64,000 nt of DNA, from contig NZ_JAHBGD010000012.1 in assembly GCF_018390605.1 (NCBI RefSeq), positions 154,226-218,225 on the forward strand, written 5' to 3'. The stretch comes from Ancylobacter defluvii (GTDB taxonomy: Bacteria; Pseudomonadota; Alphaproteobacteria; Rhizobiales; Xanthobacteraceae). Below are positions 1 to 8,897 of the stretch, in pieces (positions within the stretch are counted from its first letter, which is position 1; each line of letters starts with the position of its first letter). The notes below the pieces were generated by a model, which saw only the letters and a list, made by a program, of their open reading frames with translations, had not been told where the DNA came from and made no database searches. Both the position numbers and the translations under genes were made by a program.

Positions 1-1347
1 ACCCCGCTCGATACCGCCATCGCCGTGCTCTATGTCGCGGTGGTGATGCTGGCGGCCGATCGCCTGACCCCGCGCGGCATCCTGCTGGCCGGCACCGTCT
101 GCATCGGGCTGACCGCGGCGAGCTTCCTCGCCGTTCACGGCGAAGGCTACGATCTGCAGGCGGTGATGCGGGCGGTGGTCGCCATCGTCGCCATCGTCAT
201 CGTCACCCTGCTGTCGCTCCGCCACAGCCGTTCCAGCGAGACGCTGCACGGCCAGGCGGCGCTGCTCGACCTGACGCACGACGCAATATTGGTGCGCGAC
301 GACGACGACACCATCCTCTATTGGAATCGCGGCGCCGAGCAGCTCTATGGCTGGTCCGCCGGCGAGGCGGCGGGGCAGAAGACCACCGAGCTGCTGCGCA
401 CGGTGTTCCCCTCCAGCCGCGAGGCGGCAACCGAGCAGCTGCATCGCGACGCCCGCTGGGAGGGCGAGCTGCGCCACACCTGCAAGGACGGCACCCATGT
501 CGTCGTCACCAGCCGCTGGTCGCTGCACCGCGACCCGCAGGGACGGCCGATGGCCACCATGGAGACCAATAACGACATCACCGGCAGCAAGCGGGCCGAG
601 GAACGGCTGCTCCAGGCTCAGGCGGAGCTCGCCCAGGTGACGCGGGTGGCGACGCTCGGCCAGCTGATGGCCTCGATCGCCCATGAGGTGAACCAGCCGC
701 TGGCGGCGGTGGTCACCAATGGCGAGGCCGGGCTGCGCTGGCTGCGCCGGCCGGTTCCCGATGTCGCCGAGGCCGGCGCCTCGGTCGAGCGGATGATCGC
801 CAATGGCCGCCGGGCCAGCGACGTGGTGGCGCGGCTGCGCGCCCTGTCGCGCCGCGACGAGCTCCGCCACGAGCCCATCGCCCTCAACGAGCTGATCGAG
901 GAGACGCTCGGCATCATAGAGCGGGAGCTGCACCGCCATCGCGTCCAGCTGAGGCTGGAGCTGGCGCCGGGACTGCCGCTGGTGAAGGGCGACCGGGTGC
1001 AGTTGCAGCAGGTGCTGACCAATCTGGCGATCAACGCCGCGCAGGCGATGGACGGGCTGGCCGGCGGCCGGCCGCTGGCCGTGCTGTCGCGGCCGGGACG
1101 CGACGAGGCGGGCGAGCCGGTGGTCGAGGTCGCGTTCGCTGATCGCGGCATCGGCGTCGCCGCCGAGGCACTGCCACGACTGTTCGAGCCGTTCTACAGT
1201 TCCAAATCCCAGGGCATGGGCCTTGGGCTGTCGATCTGCCGTTCGATCATCGAGACCCATATGGGCCGCATCGAAGCCGTCCCCAACGCCGATCGCGGAA
1301 TGACCTTCCGCGTCCTCCTGCCTGCGCTCAAGGAGCCGACCCTGTGA
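1..1347 (+). CDS. PAS-domain sensor histidine kinase, FixL-like (5' end cut by window)
   Basis: The reading frame is open from base 1 and the first residues ([12 protein letters not shown]) resemble the membrane region of the paralogous kinase at 4508, so the true start lies upstream of the window. Visible parts, numbered from base 1: hydrophobic membrane segments to about residue 75, a PAS domain at about 85-195 with the motif [14 protein letters not shown], a HisKA domain with the phospho-acceptor His near residue 228 in [13 protein letters not shown], then a HATPase_c domain with N box ([14 protein letters not shown]) and the G boxes. The PAS region shows no obvious heme-binding evidence, so oxygen sensing as in true FixL cannot be claimed. 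The stop codon overlaps the start of the response regulator by 4 bases (GTGA), so the two are translationally coupled and probably a cognate pair. The signal is unknown. Confidence 0.9.
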   Translation, partial: TPLDTAIAVLYVAVVMLAADRLTPRGILLAGTVCIGLTAASFLAVHGEGYDLQAVMRAVVAIVAIVIVTLLSLRHSRSSETLHGQAALLDLTHDAILVRDDDDTILYWNRGAEQLYGWSAGEAAGQKTTELLRTVFPSSREAATEQLHRDARWEGELRHTCKDGTHVVVTSRWSLHRDPQGRPMATMETNNDITGSKRAEERLLQAQAELAQVTRVATLGQLMASIAHEVNQPLAAVVTNGEAGLRWLRRPVPDVAEAGASVERMIANGRRASDVVARLRALSRRDELRHEPIALNELIEETLGIIERELHRHRVQLRLELAPGLPLVKGDRVQLQQVLTNLAINAAQAMDGLAGGRPLAVLSRPGRDEAGEPVVEVAFADRGIGVAAEALPRLFEPFYSSKSQGMGLGLSICRSIIETHMGRIEAVPNADRGMTFRVLLPALKEPTL

Positions 1348-2003
1348 TTGCGACCTCCCCGCCGCGCCGCGCCGCATCCGAGCCGACCGAACCGCTGGTC
1401 ATCGTGGTCGATGACGATCAGCCCCTGCGCGAGGCGCTGTCCAGCCTGTTCCGCTCCATCGGCCTCGGTGTCGAACTGTTCGGCTCGGCGGCGGAATTCC
1501 TGGCCGCGAAGCTGCCGGACGTCCCGCGCTGTCTGGTGCTCGACATCCGGCTGCCCGGCGTCAGCGGCCTCGATTTCCAGGCGCAGCTGGCGCGCAGCGA
1601 GCGCAACATGCCGGTGATCTTCATGACCGGCTATGGCGATATACCGATGACGGTGCGGGCGATGAAGGCGGGAGCGGTCGACTTCCTCACCAAGCCGTTC
1701 CGCGATCAGGACATTCTCGATGCCGTCTCGGCGGCGATCGAGCAGGACCGCGCCCGCCGCCACGCCGACCGGGCGGTCGCCGGCGTGCAGGAACTCTACG
1801 AGACGCTGACCGCGCGCGAGAAGGAGGTGATGGTGCTCGTCACCTCCGGCCTGATGAACAAGCAGGTGGCGGCGGAGATCGGCCTCAGCGAGATCACCGT
1901 CAAGATCCACCGCGGTCACGTGATGAAGAAGATGGGCGCCCGCTCGCTCGCCGATCTGGTGCGCATGGCCGAGACCCTCGGCCTCGCGGCACCGAAGAGA
2001 TAG
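1344..2003 (+). CDS. FixJ/NarL-like response regulator (receiver plus LuxR-type HTH)
   Basis: A 219-residue two-domain response regulator. The receiver domain spans about residues 17-130, with acidic pocket D23-D24, phospho-acceptor D67 (LVLDIRLPG), T95 and K117 (FLTKPF). The LuxR-type helix-turn-helix follows at about 150-212 ([29 protein letters not shown]). The GTG start overlaps the stop of the preceding kinase, which argues for an operon and a cognate pair. FixJ-family regulators activate transcription when phosphorylated; the targets are unknown, though the Dps/peroxiredoxin genes just downstream are plausible. Confidence 0.92.
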   Translation: MIATSPPRRAASEPTEPLVIVVDDDQPLREALSSLFRSIGLGVELFGSAAEFLAAKLPDVPRCLVLDIRLPGVSGLDFQAQLARSERNMPVIFMTGYGDIPMTVRAMKAGAVDFLTKPFRDQDILDAVSAAIEQDRARRHADRAVAGVQELYETLTAREKEVMVLVTSGLMNKQVAAEIGLSEITVKIHRGHVMKKMGARSLADLVRMAETLGLAAPKR

Positions 2004-2113
2004 ACGACGCAAACCTTCATATAATTTCGAAGCACCCGGTGCTGACGCTATAGAAGAAGACAAGAGGCGCGCGATCGGTACGCGTCCCGATCAGCAAGAA
2101 GGAATCAGCCATC

Positions 2114-2488
2114 GTGAGCCAGACCGCAATGATCTCGATCATCGATGATGACGAGTCGGTGCGGACCGCGACCGCCAGCCTGGTGCGGTCGTTGGGTTTC
2201 GATACCAGTACCTTCGCGTCGGCCGAGGATTTTCTCCATTCGCCGCGGCTGCTCGACAGCGACTGCGTGATCACCGATGTGCAGATGCCCGGCATGAGCG
2301 GCGTCGAGCTGCAGGCGCGCCTGCGTCAGGGCGGCCACCGCATGCCGCTCATCTTCATCACCGCCTTTCCCGAGGAGCGGCTGCGCCGCCAGGTCACCGC
2401 TTCCGGTGCCGTCGGCTTCCTCAGCAAGCCGTTCGACGGCGGCGAGATGATCGCCTGCCTCGACGAGGCCCTCAGCCGGACGGCCTGA
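2114..2488 (+). CDS. Single-domain response regulator (receiver only)
   Basis: A 124-residue stand-alone receiver domain with D11-D13, phospho-acceptor D55 (VITDVQMPG), T83 and K105 (FLSKPF). There is no output domain: the protein ends soon after the last receiver helix. The GTG start is preceded by AAGGAA. Single-domain receivers in this setting usually act as phosphate sinks or relay proteins for a neighbouring kinase; the kinases at 1 and 4508 are the candidates. It lies in the same direction as the kinase/regulator pair, 110 bases downstream. Confidence 0.9.
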   Translation: MSQTAMISIIDDDESVRTATASLVRSLGFDTSTFASAEDFLHSPRLLDSDCVITDVQMPGMSGVELQARLRQGGHRMPLIFITAFPEERLRRQVTASGAVGFLSKPFDGGEMIACLDEALSRTA

Positions 2489-2534
2489 CCTCTCCCTGCC
2501 GCGACGGCGACGCATCGGCGGGCCGCACGGTTCG

Positions 2535-2568
2535 CCCCGCCGCATCGGCGTGCCCGGCGGGGGGCTTT
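2535..2568 (+). terminator. Possible terminator after the single-domain receiver
   Basis: An 8-bp GC-rich arm CCCCGCCG (2535-2542) can pair with CGGCGGGG (2555-2562) across a 12-base loop; GGC and three T residues follow. The T tract is short, so this is a weak candidate. The rest of 2489-2744 shows no gene. Confidence 0.35.
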
Positions 2569-2744
2569 CAAACTCATGTATGATGCCGCCAACCGAACGG
2601 CCGATTTCCCGGTCCGGAGGGCGGGTCTAGCGTCGCGTGCATCGGATATCCCGCTACCAGCGGCGGCCATCGGCCGATGCAGCGGGATCCGGGGCGCGGC
2701 GACGACGCCTCACTATGTTCAACCGCCTGATTGGAGAAGCTGCC

Positions 2745-3263
2745 ATGACCGACATCCCGGCGAAGACGCGCCAGATCGCGCCGCTCCGCACCCCCACCGA
2801 TCTCGGGGCCGACGCCACGCGCGACATCGCCGCCGCGCTCACCACCCTGCTTGCCGATGTGTTCGCGCTCTACCTCAAGACCAAGAACTTCCACTGGCAT
2901 CTGTCCGGCCCGCATTTCCGCGACTACCACCTGATGCTGGACGAGCAGGGCGAGCAGATCTTCGCCATGACCGACGATATCGCCGAGCGCGCCCGCAAGG
3001 TCGGCGGCACCACGCTGCGCTCCATCGGCCATATCGCCCGGCTGCAGCGGATCGCCGACAACGACGCCGAGTATGTGACCGCGCAGGACATGCTCGCCGA
3101 GCTGGCGCAGGACAACCAGCAGCTCACCGCCGCTCTGCGTTCCACCCATGCCGTCTGCGACGAGTATAACGACGTGGCCACCGCCAGCGTGCTGGAGAAC
3201 TGGATCGACCAGACCGAGCGCCGCACCTGGTTCCTCTACGAGAGCAGCCGCTCGAACCATTGA
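2745..3263 (+). CDS. dps: DNA starvation/stationary-phase protection protein (Dps ferritin)
   Basis: A 172-residue Dps-family protein. Dps dodecamers oxidise and store iron using peroxide and protect DNA in the cytoplasm. The ferroxidase signature is visible: KNFHWH followed by HLMLDEQGEQI, the usual His and Asp/Glu ligands at the subunit interface. The start at 2745 is chosen because GGAGA lies 8 bases upstream and MTDIPAK begins a normal Dps N-terminus; the frame is open further upstream to 2637 but that part is not conserved-looking. The neighbours are a peroxiredoxin and a thioredoxin-fold protein, consistent with an oxidative-stress module. Confidence 0.94.
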   Translation: MTDIPAKTRQIAPLRTPTDLGADATRDIAAALTTLLADVFALYLKTKNFHWHLSGPHFRDYHLMLDEQGEQIFAMTDDIAERARKVGGTTLRSIGHIARLQRIADNDAEYVTAQDMLAELAQDNQQLTAALRSTHAVCDEYNDVATASVLENWIDQTERRTWFLYESSRSNH

Positions 3264-3324
3264 GTGCAGGCCCCTTCACGCCGGTGCCGCAGGGCACCGG
3301 CAGCGGTCCAGCGGAGACAACCCG

Positions 3325-3837
3325 ATGCCTGAAGCGTCCACCCCCGTCGCGGTGCTGCAACCCGGCGTGCCGGCTCCCGCCTTCACCCTGCCGGCGACGC
3401 CCGACCAGCGGCTTTCCCTCGCCGATCTGAAGGGCCATCCGGTCATCCTCGCCTTCTATCCCGCCGACTGGAGCCCGGTCTGCGGCGACCAGATGGCGCT
3501 CTACAATGAAGTCCTCCCCGAGTTTCACCGCTATGGCGCCCAGCTGGTCGGCATCTCCACCGACGGGGTGTGGTGCCACGCCGCCTTCGCCGCCGAGCGC
3601 AAGCTGCATTTCCCCCTGCTGGCCGATTTCGAGCCCAAGGGCGGGGTGGCGCGCCGCTACGGGGTCTATCGCGACCATGACGGCACCTCGGAGCGGGCGC
3701 TGTTCGTCATCGATGGCGACGGCGTGATCCGCTGGAGCTACGTCTCGCCGCTCGGTCTCAATCCCGGCGCCGACGGCATCCTCGACGCGCTGGATTTGCT
3801 CGTCGAGCAGAACACTTCCGCGGGAGCCGCGTCATGA
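3325..3837 (+). CDS. Peroxiredoxin (AhpC/TSA family)
   Basis: A 170-residue cytosolic peroxiredoxin that reduces peroxides by a cysteine thiol. The peroxidatic Cys is C53 in YPADWSPVCGDQ; the Thr of the usual PxxxTxxC active site is replaced by Ser (S50-P-V-C). A second Cys, C84, could be the resolving residue, which would make it an atypical 2-Cys enzyme. The start at 3325 follows GCGGAGAC. Its stop overlaps the next ATG (ATGA), so it is translationally coupled to the DsbA-like protein at 3834, a plausible electron donor. Confidence 0.9.
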   Translation: MPEASTPVAVLQPGVPAPAFTLPATPDQRLSLADLKGHPVILAFYPADWSPVCGDQMALYNEVLPEFHRYGAQLVGISTDGVWCHAAFAAERKLHFPLLADFEPKGGVARRYGVYRDHDGTSERALFVIDGDGVIRWSYVSPLGLNPGADGILDALDLLVEQNTSAGAAS

Positions 3838-4364
3838 GCACTCTCAAGCCTCCGGTTGGCCCCGGCGACCACAGCCAGGGCCCGGCCGCCGCGCCGGTCA
3901 CGCTGGTCGAATATGGCGATTACGAATGCCCCTATTGCGGCGAGGCCTATCCGGTGCTCAAGGCGGTACAGCAGGCCATGGGCAACCAGCTGCGCTTCGT
4001 GTTCCGCAATTTCCCGCTCACCGAGCAGCATCCCCATGCCGGCCGCGCCGCCCAGTTCGCCGAGGCGGCGGCCGCCGCCGGCCGCTTCTGGGAAGCCCAT
4101 GATCTTCTCTATGAACGTCAGGACGCGCTCGACGACGCCAGCCTCCACGCCTATGCGCGGGCGATCGGCCTCGACGGGGCGCATCTCGTCGCCGCCTTCG
4201 AGGGGCGCTACGACGACAAGATCCGCCAGGATTTCTCCAGCGGCCTGCGCAGCGGCGTCAACGGCACCCCGACGCTGTTCGTCAATGGCGTGCGTTATGA
4301 CGGCCCGCGCGACGTCGACAGCCTGGTGGCCGTGTTGCGGGCGGTAGCGGCGGAGCCGGTGTGA
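3834..4364 (+). CDS. DsbA-family thioredoxin-fold protein (cytoplasmic)
   Basis: A 176-residue thioredoxin-fold protein of the DsbA/FrnE-like group with active-site C32-P-Y-C35 and a cis-Pro region (GVNGTPTLFVNG). No signal peptide or membrane segment is seen, so it should act in the cytoplasm, unlike periplasmic DsbA. The protein is the size of the thioredoxin-like domains found fused to NhaA antiporters in related bacteria. The ATGA overlap with the peroxiredoxin suggests that it recycles that enzyme or repairs oxidised thiols; this is inference from context. Confidence 0.88.
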   Translation: MSTLKPPVGPGDHSQGPAAAPVTLVEYGDYECPYCGEAYPVLKAVQQAMGNQLRFVFRNFPLTEQHPHAGRAAQFAEAAAAAGRFWEAHDLLYERQDALDDASLHAYARAIGLDGAHLVAAFEGRYDDKIRQDFSSGLRSGVNGTPTLFVNGVRYDGPRDVDSLVAVLRAVAAEPV

Positions 4365-4507
4365 CCCAGACCTCCACCGGAGCTTCCGCGGTATTCCGAT
4401 CATACCTTCGCATAGGGGGAGTTCATCGCATTTGCCGATGACACGCCGTGCGCCACCTTTATAATGGAGATCACCTGACCTCACGTAATGCGACCCCATA
4501 ATTCCGG

Positions 4508-6418
4508 ATGCGAAGACAAGCTGCGCCGAGCATTCTGGCATTGAGATGCCGCTATGCCGGAGCCGTCGCTCTGGCCGCGGCGATCTTTGCCATCGACACC
4601 TTCACCATGCTGAGCAGCGCCGTCGCTGTCCTGTATGTGCTGGTGCTGATCCTCATCGGCGACACCGCGTCGGAGCGCGCCATCCGCGCCACGGCGGTCG
4701 GCTGCATCGTTCTCGACTTCGTCAGCTTCTTCTACGGGCATGGCGAGTATATCTCGCTGGATGCCGGGCTGCGCCTGCTGTTCAGCCTGGCGGCGATCAG
4801 CGCCACCGCCTTCATCGTCCTCAAGCGCTATGCCGACCAGCAGACGGTCGCCTCGCAGGCGGAACTGCTCGACGTCACCAGCGACGCCATCTTCCTCACC
4901 GACACCGCCGACCGGGTGATCTACTGGAACCACGGCGCCGAAATCCTCTATGGCTGGAGCTTCGCCGAGGCCTATGGGCAGGAATCGCATGCCCTGCTCG
5001 CCTCGCATTATCCGCAGTCGCGCGGCGCCGTCCGCGCCGCTTTGGCGCGGGAGGGTTCGTGGGAAGGCGAGATCACCCAGATCACCCGCGACGGGCGCAC
5101 CATCCATGTCTTCAGCCGGCTGCGCCGGCGCAGCGAGCCCGGCCGCTATCAGGGCACCACGCTGGAGACCAATACCGACATCACCCAGCGCAAGGCCGAC
5201 ATCGAGGCCCTGAGCCAGAGCGAGCAGCGCTTCCGCACCATCTTCGAAACGCTGGCGGTGGCGATCTGGGAACATGATCTGCGGCCGGTGAAGGCGGAGC
5301 TCGACGCGCTGCGGGCGCAGGGTGTCGACGACCTCGCGCTTCATTTCGCCCAGCACCCGGACATCCTGCGCCGCATCCGCGCCAGCGTCCGCGTCACCGA
5401 TGTGAACAGCACCGGGCTGCGGCTGATGGGGGTCACCTCGAAGGAGGAATTCTTCACCCATCTCGACGGCTTCCTCACCGATCCCGACGAGGATTTCGTC
5501 AGCTTCCTCCTGGCGCTCGATTCCGGCGCGCCGCATTACCAGGGCGAAGCCGGCATCCGCACCCACCAGGGCGAGCCGCTGCGCGTGCTGGTCGCGTTCA
5601 ACTTCCCGCCGCCCGAGCTTTTGGACCGCGTTCAGGCCAGCGTGCTCAACATCACCGAGCGTATTCGCGTCCAGGAGGCGCTGCAGCGTACCCGCAGCCA
5701 GCTCGACCATGCCCTGCGCGCCGCCACCATCGGCGAGGTCTCCGCCTCCATCGCCCATGAGATCAACCAGCCGCTCGCCGCCATCTCCGCCTATGCCGCG
5801 GCGGCGGGCCGCTGGATGGACCGCGATCCGCCCAATCTCGCCGAGGTCCGCGCCTCGCTCGACGCCGCCGGCGAGGCCGCCCGGCACGCCTCGCAGGTGG
5901 TGCGCCGGGTGCGCTCCTTCATGACCAAGCTGGAGCCGGAACGCACCCGCCTCGATGTCGATGCGCTGGTCGAGGAGGCGATGCGGCTGGTGCAGCACGA
6001 GATCGCCGCCAACGGCGTGGCGCTGACCCCGGCGCTGGAAGCCGACGGCCTCGCGGTCGAGGGCGATCGCATCATGCTGCAGCAGGTGCTGATCAATCTG
6101 ATCACCAACGCCATCCAGGCGATGCACGCGCAGCCGGCCGGCGAGCGGCGCATCGCGGTGCGCACCTGGCGCATCGGCGGCAAGGTCGGCATCGAGGTGC
6201 GCGATTCCGGGCCGGGCTTCGCCGCTGAAGCGGCGCAGAAGGCCTTCGAGCCGTTCTTCACCACCAAGGCGGGCGGCATGGGCCTCGGCCTCGCCATGTG
6301 CCGCACCATCGTCAACGCGCATGACGGCGAGATCCGCATCGACCCGCCGGACGGCACCTGGGGCGGCCAGATCTCGATCACCCTTCCCGGCGCCGGCCGC
6401 ACCCTGCTGCAGGGCTGA
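4508..6418 (+). CDS. PAS-domain sensor histidine kinase (orphan)
   Basis: A 636-residue membrane sensor kinase. Several hydrophobic helices cover about residues 15-105, followed by a PAS domain at about 115-235 (VIYWNHGAEILYGW), a second PAS-like stretch at about 240-385, HisKA with phospho-acceptor H417 (SIAHEINQPLAAI), and HATPase_c with N box QQVLINLITNAIQAM and a C-terminal G box. It is clearly paralogous to the kinase at the window's left edge, which lacks the second PAS-like stretch. No response regulator follows; the next gene is a LysR regulator on the other strand. It may signal through the receivers at 1344 or 2114, which would make a two-kinase branched system. Confidence 0.9.
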   Translation: MRRQAAPSILALRCRYAGAVALAAAIFAIDTFTMLSSAVAVLYVLVLILIGDTASERAIRATAVGCIVLDFVSFFYGHGEYISLDAGLRLLFSLAAISATAFIVLKRYADQQTVASQAELLDVTSDAIFLTDTADRVIYWNHGAEILYGWSFAEAYGQESHALLASHYPQSRGAVRAALAREGSWEGEITQITRDGRTIHVFSRLRRRSEPGRYQGTTLETNTDITQRKADIEALSQSEQRFRTIFETLAVAIWEHDLRPVKAELDALRAQGVDDLALHFAQHPDILRRIRASVRVTDVNSTGLRLMGVTSKEEFFTHLDGFLTDPDEDFVSFLLALDSGAPHYQGEAGIRTHQGEPLRVLVAFNFPPPELLDRVQASVLNITERIRVQEALQRTRSQLDHALRAATIGEVSASIAHEINQPLAAISAYAAAAGRWMDRDPPNLAEVRASLDAAGEAARHASQVVRRVRSFMTKLEPERTRLDVDALVEEAMRLVQHEIAANGVALTPALEADGLAVEGDRIMLQQVLINLITNAIQAMHAQPAGERRIAVRTWRIGGKVGIEVRDSGPGFAAEAAQKAFEPFFTTKAGGMGLGLAMCRTIVNAHDGEIRIDPPDGTWGGQISITLPGAGRTLLQG

Positions 6419-6441
6419 AGCCCGCCTGTAGCCGCCGGGGA

Positions 6442-7359
6442 TCAGCCGTCAGGGAGCCGGGCGTGCCCCGGCCTCTCCGCCGCCTCGGCCTTCAACCGGC
6501 GCGCCAGCGCCTCGATGAACAGCCGCACCTTGGCGGGCACCAGCCGCCGCGTCGGGTAGACCGCCCAGATGGCGAGCGGCTCTGGCTCGGCATCGGCGAG
6601 AGGGATCGGGCGCAGCAGGCCGCGCGCGACGTCGTCATGGAGATTCCAGTCCGACAGATTGGCGATGCCGAGCCCGCCCCGGCAGGCCTCGTGGATGGCG
6701 TCGATCGAATTGGCGGAGAACCGCCCCGCCACCTTCACCCGCCGGATCGCGCCGCCGACCCGGAAGCTCCAATGCGGCGCCGCGCTCACCGTCAGGCATT
6801 CGTGCCGCGCCAGTTCGGCGAGGGTCGCCGGCATGCCGTGCCGGTCGAGATAGGCCGGCGCCGCCACCAGCCGGCGCGGATTGTCGGCCAGCCGCTGGGC
6901 GATCAGGCTGCTGTCGTCCAAAGGCGCGATGCGGATCGCGAGGTCCAGCCCCTCGGCGACGATGTCGACCAGGCTGTCGGAGAGCTGCAGGTCGATCGTC
7001 ACCCGCGGATGCGCCGCCATGAACGCCGCCACCAGCGGCGCCACCACCTGCCGGCCGAAGGCCAGCGAGGCGCTCAGCCGCAACAGCCCGCTGGCGCCGT
7101 CCTGCCGGCCGCGCACGCTGGCCAGCGCCGCCGCGCGCTCCTCCAGCAGCGCCTCGGCGTGCGGCAGAAACGACAGGCCGTCATCGGTCAGCGACAGGGC
7201 GCGGGTAGTGCGGTGCACCAGCCGCACCCCGAGTTCCTTCTCCAGCCCGGCCAGCAGCCGCGTCGCGTTCATCGGCGACAGCCGCAGCCGCCGCGCCGCC
7301 CCCGCCAGGCTCCCCGCGGAGGCGGTCTCCACCAGAACGGCCAGGGCGGCGAAATCCAT
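6442..7359 (-). CDS. LysR-family transcriptional regulator
   Basis: A 305-residue LysR protein: winged helix-turn-helix at residues 1-60 (GSLAGAARRLRLSPMNATRLLAGLE) and a periplasmic-binding-protein-like effector domain at about 90-290. It resembles the CrgA/DsdC-like subgroup often called 'LysR substrate-binding'. It is divergent from the MFS carrier at 7533, and the 173-base gap holds a T-N11-A LysR box (7380-7392), so it most likely controls that carrier and itself. The effector is unknown. Confidence 0.92.
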   Translation of the reverse strand: MDFAALAVLVETASAGSLAGAARRLRLSPMNATRLLAGLEKELGVRLVHRTTRALSLTDDGLSFLPHAEALLEERAAALASVRGRQDGASGLLRLSASLAFGRQVVAPLVAAFMAAHPRVTIDLQLSDSLVDIVAEGLDLAIRIAPLDDSSLIAQRLADNPRRLVAAPAYLDRHGMPATLAELARHECLTVSAAPHWSFRVGGAIRRVKVAGRFSANSIDAIHEACRGGLGIANLSDWNLHDDVARGLLRPIPLADAEPEPLAIWAVYPTRRLVPAKVRLFIEALARRLKAEAAERPGHARLPDG

Positions 7360-7379
7360 TACATCAAAATCCGATATAA

Positions 7380-7392
7380 TCGTGCATCACGA
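7380..7392. promoter_or_regulatory. LysR-type operator (T-N11-A)
   Basis: The perfect inverted repeat TCGTG-CAT-CACGA fits the T-N11-A rule for LysR regulators and lies between the divergent lysR and MFS genes. A second, wider inverted repeat (GATATA at 7373-7378, TATATC at 7401-7406) encloses it. The site is 20 bases upstream of the lysR start and 140 upstream of the MFS start. Confidence 0.6.
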
Positions 7393-7532
7393 CAAGACAC
7401 TATATCAAATCCCGCCAAACACTATCTTCAGCACAACCGATAACGAACCGTCGCACCCGGCATCGGAAGACCCGCCCGCGTCAACCGCGCCGGCAGGGGG
7501 CATCCGATGCCGGGCGCGCAGGAGATACCATC

Positions 7533-8747
7533 ATGACCACGCAGGAAAGCGTGCTCGAAAGCGTGCACGCCGACACCGTGCCGGCGCCGGGCGCCCTCGG
7601 TCTCGGCACCACCTTCGCCATGGCCACCGCCGCCGGCGTCGCGGTGGCCAACATCTATTACAACCAGCCCATGCTCGCCATCATCGAGCAGGACCTGCCC
7701 GGTGCCGCCACCGCGGCGATCCCGACCGCGACCCAGCTCGGCTATGCCATCGGGCTGTTCCTGCTGGTCCCGCTCGGCGATCTCGTCGAGCGGCGCCGGC
7801 TGATCGTCGCGCAATTCATCGTGCTGGCGGCAGCGCTGGTGCTGGCCGCCATCGCCCCCACCGGCCTGATGGTCGTGCTCGCCTCGCTGGCGGTCGGCCT
7901 CGCCGCCACCGTGGCGCAGCAGATCGTGCCGCTCGCCGCCCATCTCGCGGCGCCGGAGCGGCGCGGCGCCACCGTCGGCACGGTGATGGCGGGGGTGCTG
8001 ACCGGCATCCTGCTCAGCCGCACCCTCGCCGGCTTCGTCGCCACCCATGGCGGCTGGCGGGAGATGTTCTGGCTGGCGGTGCCGATGGCGCTCGCCGCCG
8101 CCGGGCTGATGGCGCTCACCCTGCCGCACAGCCGGCCGGATTCCACCCTGCCCTATGGCCGGCTGCTGCACTCCATCGTGCATCTGTGGAACGAGTTCCC
8201 GGCGCTGCGGCTGGCGGCGCTGACCCAGGCGGCGCTGTTCGCCGCCTTCACCGCGTTCTGGACCATCCTCGCCTTCCGGTTGGAAGAGCCGCGCTTCGGC
8301 TTCGGCGCCGATATTGCCGGCCTGTTCGGCCTGGTCGGCGCGGTGGGCATTCTCGCCGCCCCGCTCGCCGGCCGCTTCGCCGACAGGCGCGGCGCCTCGC
8401 AGGCGGTGATGCTGGGCGCGGCGGTCACGCTGCTGTCCTGGCTGGTGTTCGGCGTCTGGGGCTCGCTGGCCGGCCTGGTGGTCGGGGTGATCCTGCTCGA
8501 TTTCGGCATCCAGAGCGCGCTGGTCTCCAATCAGCACATCGTGTTCTCGCTGCGCCCGGCCGCCCGCGCCCGGCTGAACACCGTGCTGATGGGAGCGATG
8601 TTCCTCGGCGGCGCCTTCGGCTCCGGCACCGCGAGCCTCGCCTGGAACGCCGGCGGCTGGGCCACCGTCTGCGCCCTCGGCGTCGGCCTCTCGGCGGTGG
8701 CGACCGTGCTGCAGCTCGCGGCTCTGGCCCGCCGCCGCGCCGGGTGA
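7533..8747 (+). CDS. MFS transporter (drug-efflux-like, DHA1 type)
   Basis: A 404-residue major facilitator with about 12 hydrophobic helices. Visible motifs include NIYYNQPML near the first helix, typical of a group of putative sugar or drug exporters, and motif-A-like loops ([19 protein letters not shown]). The start follows AGGAGAT. It is divergent from the LysR gene and is probably its target. The substrate cannot be read from the sequence; export of a small organic compound is the family norm. Confidence 0.85.
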   Translation: MTTQESVLESVHADTVPAPGALGLGTTFAMATAAGVAVANIYYNQPMLAIIEQDLPGAATAAIPTATQLGYAIGLFLLVPLGDLVERRRLIVAQFIVLAAALVLAAIAPTGLMVVLASLAVGLAATVAQQIVPLAAHLAAPERRGATVGTVMAGVLTGILLSRTLAGFVATHGGWREMFWLAVPMALAAAGLMALTLPHSRPDSTLPYGRLLHSIVHLWNEFPALRLAALTQAALFAAFTAFWTILAFRLEEPRFGFGADIAGLFGLVGAVGILAAPLAGRFADRRGASQAVMLGAAVTLLSWLVFGVWGSLAGLVVGVILLDFGIQSALVSNQHIVFSLRPAARARLNTVLMGAMFLGGAFGSGTASLAWNAGGWATVCALGVGLSAVATVLQLAALARRRAG

Positions 8748-8897
8748 CATTCTCGGCGACGCGCCGTTGCGGACCCACACGCCGCCGACGGCTTGGAATG
8801 GATTTTGAAAAGCCTGCCGGCCCGATGATCGTCATGGTCACCGGGCCGGCGGTGCCGGTGTCCGCCCGATGCAAGGCTCCGATGATGCAAGGCTCCC

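Noticed and set aside
1-1347. True oxygen-sensing FixL
   Set aside because: The general FixL/FixJ likeness is clear, but I could not identify a heme-binding His signature in the PAS domain.
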